This document shows positions 17,477 through 23,520 of a stretch of DNA of 42,320 bases, in pieces; position 1 is the stretch's first letter; each line of letters begins with the position of its first letter. Below the pieces are notes generated by a model that saw only the letters and a list, made by a program, of their open reading frames with translations, was not told the DNA's origin and searched no databases. A program made the translations under genes and the position numbers. The DNA comes from a virus: positions 1 to 42,320 of IMG/VR virus record IMGVR_UViG_3300043313_000471; one strand, written 5' to 3'.

Positions 17477-17727
17477 TGAGGCTCTCCTGCGGTTGCGGGT
17501 TTAATTACTTCCGGCCAGACGACGCCGACGCCCTTGCGCCAGTCGAACACGGTGTTGTCGCCGCCGTCGGTGATGATGACGCGCTCGACGAAGCCGAACC
17601 TGGCGCCGACCGAGGTGGTGTAGTGGCAGGCGGCCTTGACGGCTTCCTCGGCGCCGACGCGCTCGCGGACATATTCGTGGCTGCCGTCGATGAAAAACTG
17701 GCACACCGAAAATTCGGGTTGGTTCAT
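17473..17727 (-). CDS. Small early protein, unknown function
   Basis: An 84-aa protein with an alpha/beta look (FSVCQFFIDGSHEYVRERVG, then FVERVIITDGGDNTVFDWRK). The ATG at 17727 is preceded by GGGAG at good spacing; the longer frame would begin with GTG at 17742 inside the upstream gene's last codons. Sequence like VERVIITDGGDxxVFxW is seen in small phage proteins of unknown role. Likely real, function unknown. Confidence 0.6.
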   Translation of the reverse strand: MNQPEFSVCQFFIDGSHEYVRERVGAEEAVKAACHYTTSVGARFGFVERVIITDGGDNTVFDWRKGVGVVWPEVIKPATAGEPQ

Positions 17728-17729
17728 CC

Positions 17730-18110
17730 CTAGAGCTCCCACAGATCCTTCCCCAGTTTTGCTTTGATGACATCCACAAGCGCGAGCAGCGCGTTAATGG
17801 TGGCAAGCCTGTCTTCATCGGAACAGCCGTCAAGGTGCTGGTCCAACTCCTCTCGCACCGAAAACTGCCAAGCCGGTCCCTTGTCGCCATCACCAAGTCC
17901 ACGGACGACAAAGGTGACAATTATGTCGTCGTCGGTTGCGTTGGGTTGGAATGACATGTCCGGCGGAAAGCTCGCCAGTGTGTTTTCGATCCCATCCTCA
18001 AAGGACTTGGCGGCGATTTTTTCAAACTCGTTAAGGCCGTCCCAACCGTCGAACGAAACACGGCTTCCGCCGAAATAGTCCTCGTCAAAAATTCGTTTTC
18101 CATCGCCCAT
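17730..18110 (-). CDS. Early protein, paralogue of the 127-aa gene at 19986-20369
   Basis: A 126-aa acidic protein starting at an ATG with GGAGGAG upstream. The VSFDGWDGLNEFEKIAAKSF segment followed by EDGIENTL is closely matched by VSFEGWHGLNDFEKLAAKGF with EEGLENNL in the gene at 19986-20369. The later GDGDKGPAWQFSVREE and SDEDRLATINAL also correspond. So the operon carries two diverged copies of one gene. No known family; both copies flank the RecT block. Confidence 0.65.
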   Translation of the reverse strand: MGDGKRIFDEDYFGGSRVSFDGWDGLNEFEKIAAKSFEDGIENTLASFPPDMSFQPNATDDDIIVTFVVRGLGDGDKGPAWQFSVREELDQHLDGCSDEDRLATINALLALVDVIKAKLGKDLWEL

Positions 18111-18162
18111 CACAACACTCCTCCGCACACCGCGCCGCCCTCTCGAAGGCAGGGGGGACTTT

Positions 18163-18615
18163 TCAGGACGGCGCGGGTGCGGTCCGGCTTTCACCGGTTT
18201 CGATCCAGAGCAGGCGTTCGATCTCGCTGCGTTGCTCCGGGGTGATGCCTGGCAGAACCACTCGCTCAATGAACTCGACCGCGTCTTGCCAGAACAATTC
18301 AAACTGCTCGCCACTCATGTCGCGCGGGCCGGTGCCGTGCGGAATTGCCGTCACCTTGCCGCCACCAATGTCGATCAAGTCGGCGCGCCCGGTGCCGACC
18401 GCGATCCAGCCGCGGACGTTGCGCACCCGCATGCCCTTGGCCTCGCCGATCAGCTCGAACACTTTTGCTGCCCGGTTCGACAGAAACTTCGGCCGCTCCT
18501 GGTAGATCTCGACCCGCACGCGCTGTCCGATCTTCAGCCGTGACAGCACCGCCAGGGTTTCGCGGCCGTCGGCGCGCAAACCGGTCTCCTGCACGATGAA
18601 GGGGCAGCGTTCCAT
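18163..18615 (-). CDS. Phage protein, possibly DUF1367-like
   Basis: A 150-aa protein read from ATG at 18615. It has a beta-rich N-terminal half (LSRLKIGQRVRVEIYQERPK), then LSNRAAKVFELIGEAKGM, and a helical end with FELFWQDAVEFIERVVLPGI. The order (basic strand, 'kxFxLI', then 'FexFwxxaxxxIxxxilp') recalls phage DUF1367 proteins, which lie among recombination genes; this is a loose match. An 8-bp inverted repeat (18130-18137 and 18169-18176) brackets its stop codon. Confidence 0.55.
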   Translation of the reverse strand: MERCPFIVQETGLRADGRETLAVLSRLKIGQRVRVEIYQERPKFLSNRAAKVFELIGEAKGMRVRNVRGWIAVGTGRADLIDIGGGKVTAIPHGTGPRDMSGEQFELFWQDAVEFIERVVLPGITPEQRSEIERLLWIETGESRTAPAPS

Positions 18616-18616
18616 C

Positions 18617-18946
18617 TCACACCCCCAGCGGAGGAATGGAGTTGTCGGATGGTGTTGCCACCTCCACAAACTCACCACACCAATCGTCTTGCTCTACACG
18701 AGGCCATTTGTCCTCCCAGCACTCGGTTGCTTCCTGGTTGAGGTCTTCAAGCACGTCATCTTCTTTGGGTGGTTCGATATGGGCAAGCTCACGCATCGAC
18801 CACGCGATGTCCCGAAGTAGCTCGCTATTGTGAATGTCCAGCCACTTTTTTGTTGGATAGTCCATCCGCGGGGCGTAGCGCCTACACTCGTCCTCATGAA
18901 AAAATTTGCATTCGGCACACCGCCTCGTCATCGACACCCGCTCCAT
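18617..18946 (-). CDS. Small Cys-rich early protein
   Basis: A 109-aa protein with a CAECKFFHEDECRRYAPRM N-terminal segment (three Cys plus His, probably a metal site) and a WPRVEQDDWCGEF motif near residue 85. This pair of motifs recurs in short proteins of proteobacterial phages and prophages. The ATG overlaps the RecT stop (TGATG). An in-frame ATG five codons in (MTRRCAEC) has a better ribosome site (GGAG) and may be the true start. Function unknown. Confidence 0.65.
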   Translation of the reverse strand: MERVSMTRRCAECKFFHEDECRRYAPRMDYPTKKWLDIHNSELLRDIAWSMRELAHIEPPKEDDVLEDLNQEATECWEDKWPRVEQDDWCGEFVEVATPSDNSIPPLGV

Positions 18947-19788
18947 CAGGTTGACTCGCCGTCAATGCCGGCAGCGATCTTGATGCGGTGGGCGTTGATG
19001 GCAGCCTCAAGCCTGGCATAGACCTTGGGCGCGGCTTCCTTGATCTCGACGATCGTGTCGGCGTTCAGCGCATTCCAGGCCGCGATCTCGGCAACGGTGT
19101 CAGATGTTCTGACATAAGCGAGGAAGCGCGCGCCCCATTCGACGAAGGTTTCCGGCTCGTTGGTGTTCTCGTTGTACCGGACCTCGAGCTCATGCGGCTC
19201 GGCGATCTCGCCGGTCTCGGCATCGTGCGGCGGCATGGGCGCCTGCGGTTTCAGACCCTCGGCAGGCGCCGGCGGTGCGGGCGTTCGCGGCGCGGTGACG
19301 CCAGGGATCTCCTCGTCGTCGAATACTATTCCGAGCAGGATGTCGGGCGCGAAGCGGCGTCCCCAGGTCCGCGACGCTGCGTACATCAGCATCTGGTCCG
19401 GGTTCTTCCTCCATTGCTCGTTTTGGGTTTTGGCGTCGCGCACCTTCAGCGTCACCGACTGCGCCTCGGCCTCGCCTTGCAGGCGTCCGGTCAGTGTGAT
19501 GGTGCGGTCGTCGCCTTCGCCCGAATAGACCGGTCGCAACGGCTCTGCGAGCGAGTTGTTGAGGATGGCGATCGCCAGCTTGCCCGACATCATCGGCCGG
19601 CCGTTGATGATGTACATTTCCTGCATCAACGCCCAGGCATCCATCCCGTAGCGATTGGCGAGATTGACTGCGATGTAGCAGTTGCCGACACTTTTTCGGA
19701 AAGCCTCCGGCACCAGCGTGGCACCGGCAAACGCCTCCGCAAGTTTGAGGTTGGTGAGTGGGTCGACGGCGGCGATCTGCTGGTTCAT
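18946..19788 (-). CDS. recT: RecT-family single-strand annealing protein
   Basis: A 280-aa recombinase that anneals complementary single strands produced by the exonuclease encoded upstream. The family signature is the N-terminal half: LVPEAFRKSVGNCYIAVNLA, then GMDAWALMQEMYIINGRPMM followed by SGKLAIAIL, and YAASRTWGRRFAPDILLGI. The C-terminal third (about 180-280) is variable, with a Pro-rich linker. The ATG at 19788 is preceded by AGGAG, while the longer frame upstream is out-of-frame overlap. It overlaps the 64-aa gene by ATGA. Confidence 0.85.
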   Translation of the reverse strand: MNQQIAAVDPLTNLKLAEAFAGATLVPEAFRKSVGNCYIAVNLANRYGMDAWALMQEMYIINGRPMMSGKLAIAILNNSLAEPLRPVYSGEGDDRTITLTGRLQGEAEAQSVTLKVRDAKTQNEQWRKNPDQMLMYAASRTWGRRFAPDILLGIVFDDEEIPGVTAPRTPAPPAPAEGLKPQAPMPPHDAETGEIAEPHELEVRYNENTNEPETFVEWGARFLAYVRTSDTVAEIAAWNALNADTIVEIKEAAPKVYARLEAAINAHRIKIAAGIDGEST

Positions 19789-19979
19789 TGCGGGCTCCTG
19801 ACGAGAAATTGCTGGAGGAAGGTGGCGACGGCGATCTCGGCCAGTTTCGTGGCGCGGTGCCGCTCGTTCGTGGATGCGTGCATCCAGTGGCGGCCCTCGT
19901 ATTGCAGGACGGCGATCGCCACCATCTCGATCAGCTCGGGATCGTCGATCGGGGCTACTTCGAATTCGGGTTTCGGCAT
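19785..19979 (-). CDS. Small early protein, unknown function
   Basis: A 64-aa protein coupled to recT by an ATGA overlap. Predicted helical after an acidic start (FEVAPIDDPELIEMVAIAVL, then NERHRATKLAEIAVATFLQQ). Its place between the paralogue gene and recT, and its tight coupling, suggest a part in the recombination module. Function unknown. Confidence 0.6.
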   Translation of the reverse strand: MPKPEFEVAPIDDPELIEMVAIAVLQYEGRHWMHASTNERHRATKLAEIAVATFLQQFLVRSPQ

Positions 19980-19985
19980 CTGTGG

Positions 19986-20369
19986 TCAATCCTCCAGGCC
20001 GGCGCGGATTAGCGCGCGGACATATTCCGTCACCGCTTCCAGGCTTTTTAGAATTTCCATCTGGTCTTCGTCTGAGTAATCGCTATCAACGCCGTTGAAG
20101 GTTTCCTTCATTGAACATTCCCAACAGGGTCCATTGTCGCCATCACCTAAGGCCTGAAGCCAAATTTGAATTGTAAGATCGCTGCTGTCCTCGTTGGGCT
20201 CAAGCATTAGACAAGGCGGATTTAGTTGAAGGTTGTTTTCCAACCCTTCTTCAAATCCTTTTGCGGCGAGCTTTTCGAAATCATTAAGACCATGCCAACC
20301 CTCGAACGAAACGCGGCCGTCACTACAATCGAAGTCAAAGCGCCGCTTTGGGTTGGCATTCATTACCAT
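19986..20369 (-). CDS. Early protein, paralogue of the 126-aa gene at 17730-18110
   Basis: A 127-aa protein starting at ATG 20369 (GGAG eight bases upstream; a second ATG two codons on is possible). It shares VSFEGWHGLNDFEKLAAKGF, LENNLQLNPP, LGDGDNGPCWECSM and YSDEDQMEILKSL with the other copy, with clear divergence. It lies two bases after the exonuclease stop, so it is made with Exo and RecT. Nothing in the sequence reveals its function. Confidence 0.65.
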   Translation of the reverse strand: MVMNANPKRRFDFDCSDGRVSFEGWHGLNDFEKLAAKGFEEGLENNLQLNPPCLMLEPNEDSSDLTIQIWLQALGDGDNGPCWECSMKETFNGVDSDYSDEDQMEILKSLEAVTEYVRALIRAGLED

Positions 20370-20371
20370 CG

Positions 20372-21196
20372 TTAATTCTCCGCACTTGCCCTCTTGATCG
20401 TAACGGCGCCGTTGCGGCTGCGCGCGATGATCTTGGCGCCGTAGACGACGCGCCCGACATCCTCTGGCAGCAGCTCCTTGATGGACTTGACGATCGCGAT
20501 GTTCTCTTTCGCCGGGTCGATGGTTTGGTCCCAGGCGTGCAACAGTGCCTGCATTTCGACCCCCCAGTTCGGCATATTGTCCGGGTCGTCTACGTCGAGG
20601 CTGATGCGCCGCCATTTCTCCGGCGGAACGATCGGGTTGATGACGGTCGGATACGGCTCGACCAGGTTGGCAACGCAGTCGAGGAACGCATCGACTCGCG
20701 CCCACACCGCCGCGCGGTAGGCATCATCGACATGGATCGGATACTCGGTGGGCTCGCCGCCGCCATGCACGATCAGCAGCGAGGCGCCGGCGGCACCGGT
20801 GCATTCGGCCTCGAGGAATGCCTGGCAGGTGTAGTAGTTCACGATGTGCGCCAGCGACTGCCAGTCACCGCAGCACTTCACCTGAATGATCCAGTTATCG
20901 GCCTCGCGATACCCGTCCAGCGTGACGCCGACATTTGGCCGCTGCGGATGTGCCACCACCTCGCCGCGGCGGGTGATCTTCTGCCCGGTGGCTTCCTCGT
21001 GGTAGTCCAGCACGAACGGCTCGAGGAAGCTGCCGAACTTCATCGGCCAGTTTTCTTTGATCGGCTCGACCGACAGCCCGGTGCGCTCGCGGAACTGGCG
21101 ATTGATGCGGGCGCCGTTGCCTTCGCACAGCGGCGGCATGAAGCTGCCGGTCACGTCGAAGGGCTCGCGCAACCTGAGTTGCTCGTCGGTCAACAT
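20372..21196 (-). CDS. YqaJ-like phage exonuclease (PD-(D/E)XK fold)
   Basis: A 274-aa nuclease expected to resect double-strand ends for RecT. After MKFGSFLEPFVLDYHEEATG (conserved G-x-x-x-E region, about residues 52-71), the metal-binding core reads NVGVTLDGYREADNWIIQVK (about 88-107), with D93 or so and a final lysine. A helix with Q and Y (YYTCQAFLEAE) follows. The acidic residue normally two before the lysine is Gln here (QVK). The partnership with recT three genes downstream supports the call. The first gene but one of the leftward operon. Confidence 0.75.
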   Translation of the reverse strand: MLTDEQLRLREPFDVTGSFMPPLCEGNGARINRQFRERTGLSVEPIKENWPMKFGSFLEPFVLDYHEEATGQKITRRGEVVAHPQRPNVGVTLDGYREADNWIIQVKCCGDWQSLAHIVNYYTCQAFLEAECTGAAGASLLIVHGGGEPTEYPIHVDDAYRAAVWARVDAFLDCVANLVEPYPTVINPIVPPEKWRRISLDVDDPDNMPNWGVEMQALLHAWDQTIDPAKENIAIVKSIKELLPEDVGRVVYGAKIIARSRNGAVTIKRASAEN

Positions 21197-21269
21197 GGTA
21201 AACCTCTAGCGTTCCGACGGCGCGAGACCGTCGGTCAGGACAGGTTTCAGAATTTCAGCGTCGTTGGAT

Positions 21270-21383
21270 TTAGCGGGCCGGCTTGCGGCTGGACTTCTTG
21301 GTCGCGGTCTTCTTGGCAGCAGCGGCGGTCTTCTTGCCGCCCTTGCGCGTTGTCTTCTTGGCGGGCTTTCCGGCCTTCATCAT
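21270..21383 (-). CDS. Histone H1-like Lys/Ala-rich peptide
   Basis: A 37-aa peptide, very rich in Lys, Ala and Thr, with repeated AKKTA/TKK units (GGKKTAAAAKKTATKKSSRK). GGGAG lies a suitable distance before the tandem ATG codons. Such tails are typical of DNA-compacting H1-like or 'KAT' proteins of alphaproteobacteria, so it may coat DNA or recruit the recombination proteins. It is the first gene of the leftward operon; a hairpin (CCGACGG-7-CCGTCGG, 21214-21234) separates it from the exonuclease gene. Confidence 0.6.
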   Translation of the reverse strand: MMKAGKPAKKTTRKGGKKTAAAAKKTATKKSSRKPAR

Positions 21384-21786
21384 CACGCAACTCCCCGTTG
21401 TCGGATATTTTCTAGCGCGGCGAAAATTCCAGTCTCATCATTTGGGGTACGTCAATTTGCATTCGTCAATAGCGCCACGCATTGCAGGTGTAAGCGGAAA
21501 CGCTGTGAAAAAAGACATTCCCGCGCACCTCGGTCGCGGCAATTTCGCGGGCCTATCTACACCTGCCGACTGGGGATAAGTGCGTTGCACCTATTTACTT
21601 TTCCCGAACGGTCATGTTTCGACCTACACCTGGTTGCATGTCGGGAACCGAACATAGATCAGGGTTTAATGCCCTGACGACGGGCAAAAAATATTTTTTG
21701 CAGCGTTGACGATTTCGTTTTGATGCAGCCCTTTGGTGTCCGCGGCCTCGAAGGCAGGGACGTTTAGTCCAACGGGGTCACTGCTA
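21384..21786. promoter_or_regulatory. Central divergent control region
   Basis: A 403-bp stretch without a convincing gene, between the leftward and rightward early operons. It holds AGGTGTA at 21486-21492, TACACCT at 21558-21564 and 21625-21631, and TGCACCT at 21586-21592, matching motifs upstream of the XRE gene. CGTCAAT repeats at 21450 and 21464 read as TTGACG on the minus strand (candidate leftward -35 elements); TTGACG at 21706 may serve the rightward side. A hairpin TCAGGG/CCCTGA (21659-21677) and an AT-rich palindrome lie just before it. No -10 can be assigned with confidence. Confidence 0.55.
21684..21701. repeat. Perfect 18-bp AT-rich palindrome
   Basis: GCAAAAAATATTTTTTGC reads the same on both strands. 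It lies five bases before a TTGACG element and about 86 bases before the Cro-like gene. Possible roles are operator, UP-element-like promoter part, or an easily melted replication start. Too AT-rich and symmetrical to be expected by chance in this GC-rich genome. Confidence 0.6.
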
Positions 21787-22038
21787 ATGTCCACCAATGT
21801 TGATCGTGCGCTTGCGCGGGCTATTCAGCTTGCCGGCGGACAAAGTGCGCTGGCGCGAGCCGTCGGCTATACCCAGAATGCGATCTGGAAGGCGAAGACC
21901 TGTGGCCGGGTCACGGCCGAGCTCGCCGTCAAGATCGAGAAAGCCACCAACGGCAAAGTGCGGCGCGAACAGCTGGCGCCGAAGATATTCGATCCAAAGA
22001 CCGTCACGCCGATCACCGATGACGAAGCGGTGGCGTGA
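21787..22038 (+). CDS. Cro/YdaS-like helix-turn-helix regulator
   Basis: An 83-aa DNA-binding protein, first gene of the rightward early operon. The HTH is ALARAIQLAGGQSALARAVG followed by YTQNAIWKAKTCGRVTAELA, where the 'gGqsaLArAvGvtqnavwkw' pattern is that of YdaS/Cro-type proteins. The frame extends upstream to 21733, but the ATG at 21787 fits the start of the HTH family. The natural role is Cro-like: turning down the repressor or early promoters through the motifs just upstream. Stop overlaps the next start (TGATG). Confidence 0.75.
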   Translation: MSTNVDRALARAIQLAGGQSALARAVGYTQNAIWKAKTCGRVTAELAVKIEKATNGKVRREQLAPKIFDPKTVTPITDDEAVA

Positions 22039-22454
22039 TGCCGGGGCAGCTTCATCTTTTCCGCGGAAAAAAGCAGCGTGGCACGCGTGCACCGCGTGCG
22101 ACGGAATTTGCGCTGCATGTTGCGATTGCCGACGTCATCCGGCGGTGGATCGAACCTGGCTGGCGTTTCACGCATCTTCCCCTCGGAGAGCTGCGCGACA
22201 AGATCACCGCTGCGCGGCTGAAAAGAATGGGCACCACGCCGGGCTGGCCGGATCTGATGTTTTTCCGTGACGACGGCCGCGTCTGCTTCCTCGAATTGAA
22301 AAGGAAGGGCGGTGCGCTGAGCGAAGCGCAGGCCGAGCTCGCCACGTTCCTGCACGCGGCCGGCCATGGCTTTGAGATCACCGACGACTTCAAAAAGGCG
22401 ATCGAGATCCTCAAGGGCTGGGGCGTCGTGCGCGCCGGGGTGGCTGTGCAGTGA
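22038..22454 (+). CDS. VRR-NUC domain nuclease
   Basis: A 138-aa protein consisting of one virus-type replication-repair nuclease domain. The core GTTPGWPDLMFFRDDGRVCF then LELKRKGGALSEAQ has the PD...ExK metal-binding arrangement (D in PDL, E-x-K in LELK), about residues 72-102. ATEFALHVAIADVIRR is the leading helix. Such enzymes cut branched or flapped DNA, so it belongs to replication and recombination. ATG overlaps the regulator stop. A 9-bp hairpin follows the gene. Confidence 0.85.
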   Translation: MPGQLHLFRGKKQRGTRAPRATEFALHVAIADVIRRWIEPGWRFTHLPLGELRDKITAARLKRMGTTPGWPDLMFFRDDGRVCFLELKRKGGALSEAQAELATFLHAAGHGFEITDDFKKAIEILKGWGVVRAGVAVQ

Positions 22455-22461
22455 AATGACC

Positions 22462-22498
22462 CACCGCAAAACGCAGCCAGCAACTGCCCTTTGCGGTG
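22462..22498 (+). promoter_or_regulatory. Hairpin between VRR-NUC and PEP-CTERM genes
   Basis: CACCGCAAA (22462-22470) and TTTGCGGTG (22490-22498) form a perfect 9-bp stem with a 19-base loop. There is no T-run after it, so it is not a standard terminator. It lies 35 bases before the PEP-CTERM start and could mark the left boundary or an operator of that gene. Confidence 0.45.
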
Positions 22499-22532
22499 CG
22501 CCATAGCACCGTTTGCAAACAGGAGACCTACT

Positions 22533-23099
22533 ATGTTGAAGCAATTGCTTTTAACCACCGCCACCGTGCTGGCGCTGTCGGCGCCGGCCGGCGCGGCCTT
22601 TGTCGCACCGCTCGGAAATAACCCGAACTCCTCGACCGGCCATTTTTCCAACTCCGTGCTCGGAACGACGTTCATTGACGACTACACGTTCACCTTGAGT
22701 GGGTCACCGCAGTTTGTTGCGTTTGCGTCAGCGACCAACTCCTACGCCGGGCCGGGCGACTTCATCAGCAACTTTACCGGGCAGCTGTTCTCGTTCGGTG
22801 CCGACCTTGCCTACAACACGGTCGACGACTTCGCAGTCAACCCGCCCGCGGTCGCACATCCCTGCACCGACAATCCGACCGCGTGCCAGGAGCTCTCGGG
22901 CAGCGCGATCCTCGCCGCTGGCGGTTACTACCTGCAGTTCCAGGGCACGGGCGGCGGCACCGCTGGCTATGGTGGCGATCTCACCACAGCACCGATCGCT
23001 GCAATCCCGGAGCCGTCGACCTGGGCGATGATGATCCTGGGCTTTGCCGGCATCGGCTTCATGGCATATCGCCGCGGTGCCCAGTTCCGCTTTGCTTGA
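22533..23099 (+). CDS. PEP-CTERM (PEPxxWA) exported protein, FxDxF-like
   Basis: A 188-aa secreted protein. The signal peptide is [20 protein letters not shown] with AA just after it (about residues 1-22). The body has [13 protein letters not shown] (about 45-57), close to the FxDxF family of PEP-CTERM proteins, and is rich in Asn, Ser and Gly. The C-terminus has [20 protein letters not shown] then AYRR: a PEP motif, a membrane helix and a basic tail. In hosts with exosortase this signal is cut and the protein leaves the membrane, often into exopolysaccharide. AGGAG precedes the ATG. A terminator follows directly. Very unusual cargo for a phage. Confidence 0.85.
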   Translation: MLKQLLLTTATVLALSAPAGAAFVAPLGNNPNSSTGHFSNSVLGTTFIDDYTFTLSGSPQFVAFASATNSYAGPGDFISNFTGQLFSFGADLAYNTVDDFAVNPPAVAHPCTDNPTACQELSGSAILAAGGYYLQFQGTGGGTAGYGGDLTTAPIAAIPEPSTWAMMILGFAGIGFMAYRRGAQFRFA

Positions 23100-23109
23100 A
23101 CGTAACTCG

Positions 23110-23142
23110 GGCGGCGGTGCTTTGTGCCGCTGCCTGTTTTTT
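23110..23142 (+). terminator. Rho-independent terminator after the PEP-CTERM gene
   Basis: An 11-bp stem (GGCGGCGGTGC with GTGCCGCTGCC, three G-T pairs), a TTT loop, then TG and six T bases, starting 10 bases after the stop codon. It would end transcripts of the PEP-CTERM gene, which suggests that this gene is an independent unit inside the early operon, or that reading further needs antitermination. Confidence 0.7.
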
Positions 23143-23166
23143 GGACCATGCAATGAGACTTTTCAC

Positions 23167-23508
23167 ATGAAACAATGGGAGCAACGAATTCTGATGCAGA
23201 TCCAGATGCCGGGGGAAACGGGTTGGTCGACAGAACAGGTATTCACCGGCGAGCGGCTGTATTGCTATCTGCAGGCCGAGGTCACCGAGGCGATCGATCT
23301 TGCGGTCGGCCAGGTCGCCGAGCTGCAGCAACTAACGCTGCATGAGGTCGCCGGCATCATCGCGCATGGCCTGATGGAAACCGCGATGCGCCAGATCATG
23401 GCCGCAAAAATGCCGTGCTCGCTGGCCGAATTCGAGGCTGCAGCCAGGCAGGTTTATCAAAGCTGCCACGGCCTCAACGATCATGGAGACGCCCACCCCA
23501 AGCAATAA
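23167..23508 (+). CDS. Early protein, unknown function
   Basis: A 113-aa protein read from ATG 23167. It is mostly helical (ERLYCYLQAEVTEAIDLAVG, then LHEVAGIIAHGLMETAMRQI) with no motif I recognise. It lies 12 bases before the TTG start of the helicase and so is probably translated with it. It might be a replication accessory protein; that is only position. Confidence 0.55.
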   Translation: MKQWEQRILMQIQMPGETGWSTEQVFTGERLYCYLQAEVTEAIDLAVGQVAELQQLTLHEVAGIIAHGLMETAMRQIMAAKMPCSLAEFEAAARQVYQSCHGLNDHGDAHPKQ

Positions 23509-23520
23509 GAGGCCGAAAAA

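Noticed and set aside
18988-20079. 363-aa plus-strand ORF over recT
   Set aside because: RecT, its neighbours and their stop/start couplings are on the minus strand; the plus frame is a shadow.
20348-21415. 355-aa plus-strand ORF over the exonuclease gene
   Set aside because: Shadow of the exonuclease gene; no ribosome site.
21264-21677. Plus-strand ORFs (98 and 137 aa) reaching into the divergent control region
   Set aside because: Their 5' parts are the antisense of the histone-like peptide and the rest crosses operator-like repeats; composition is not protein-like.
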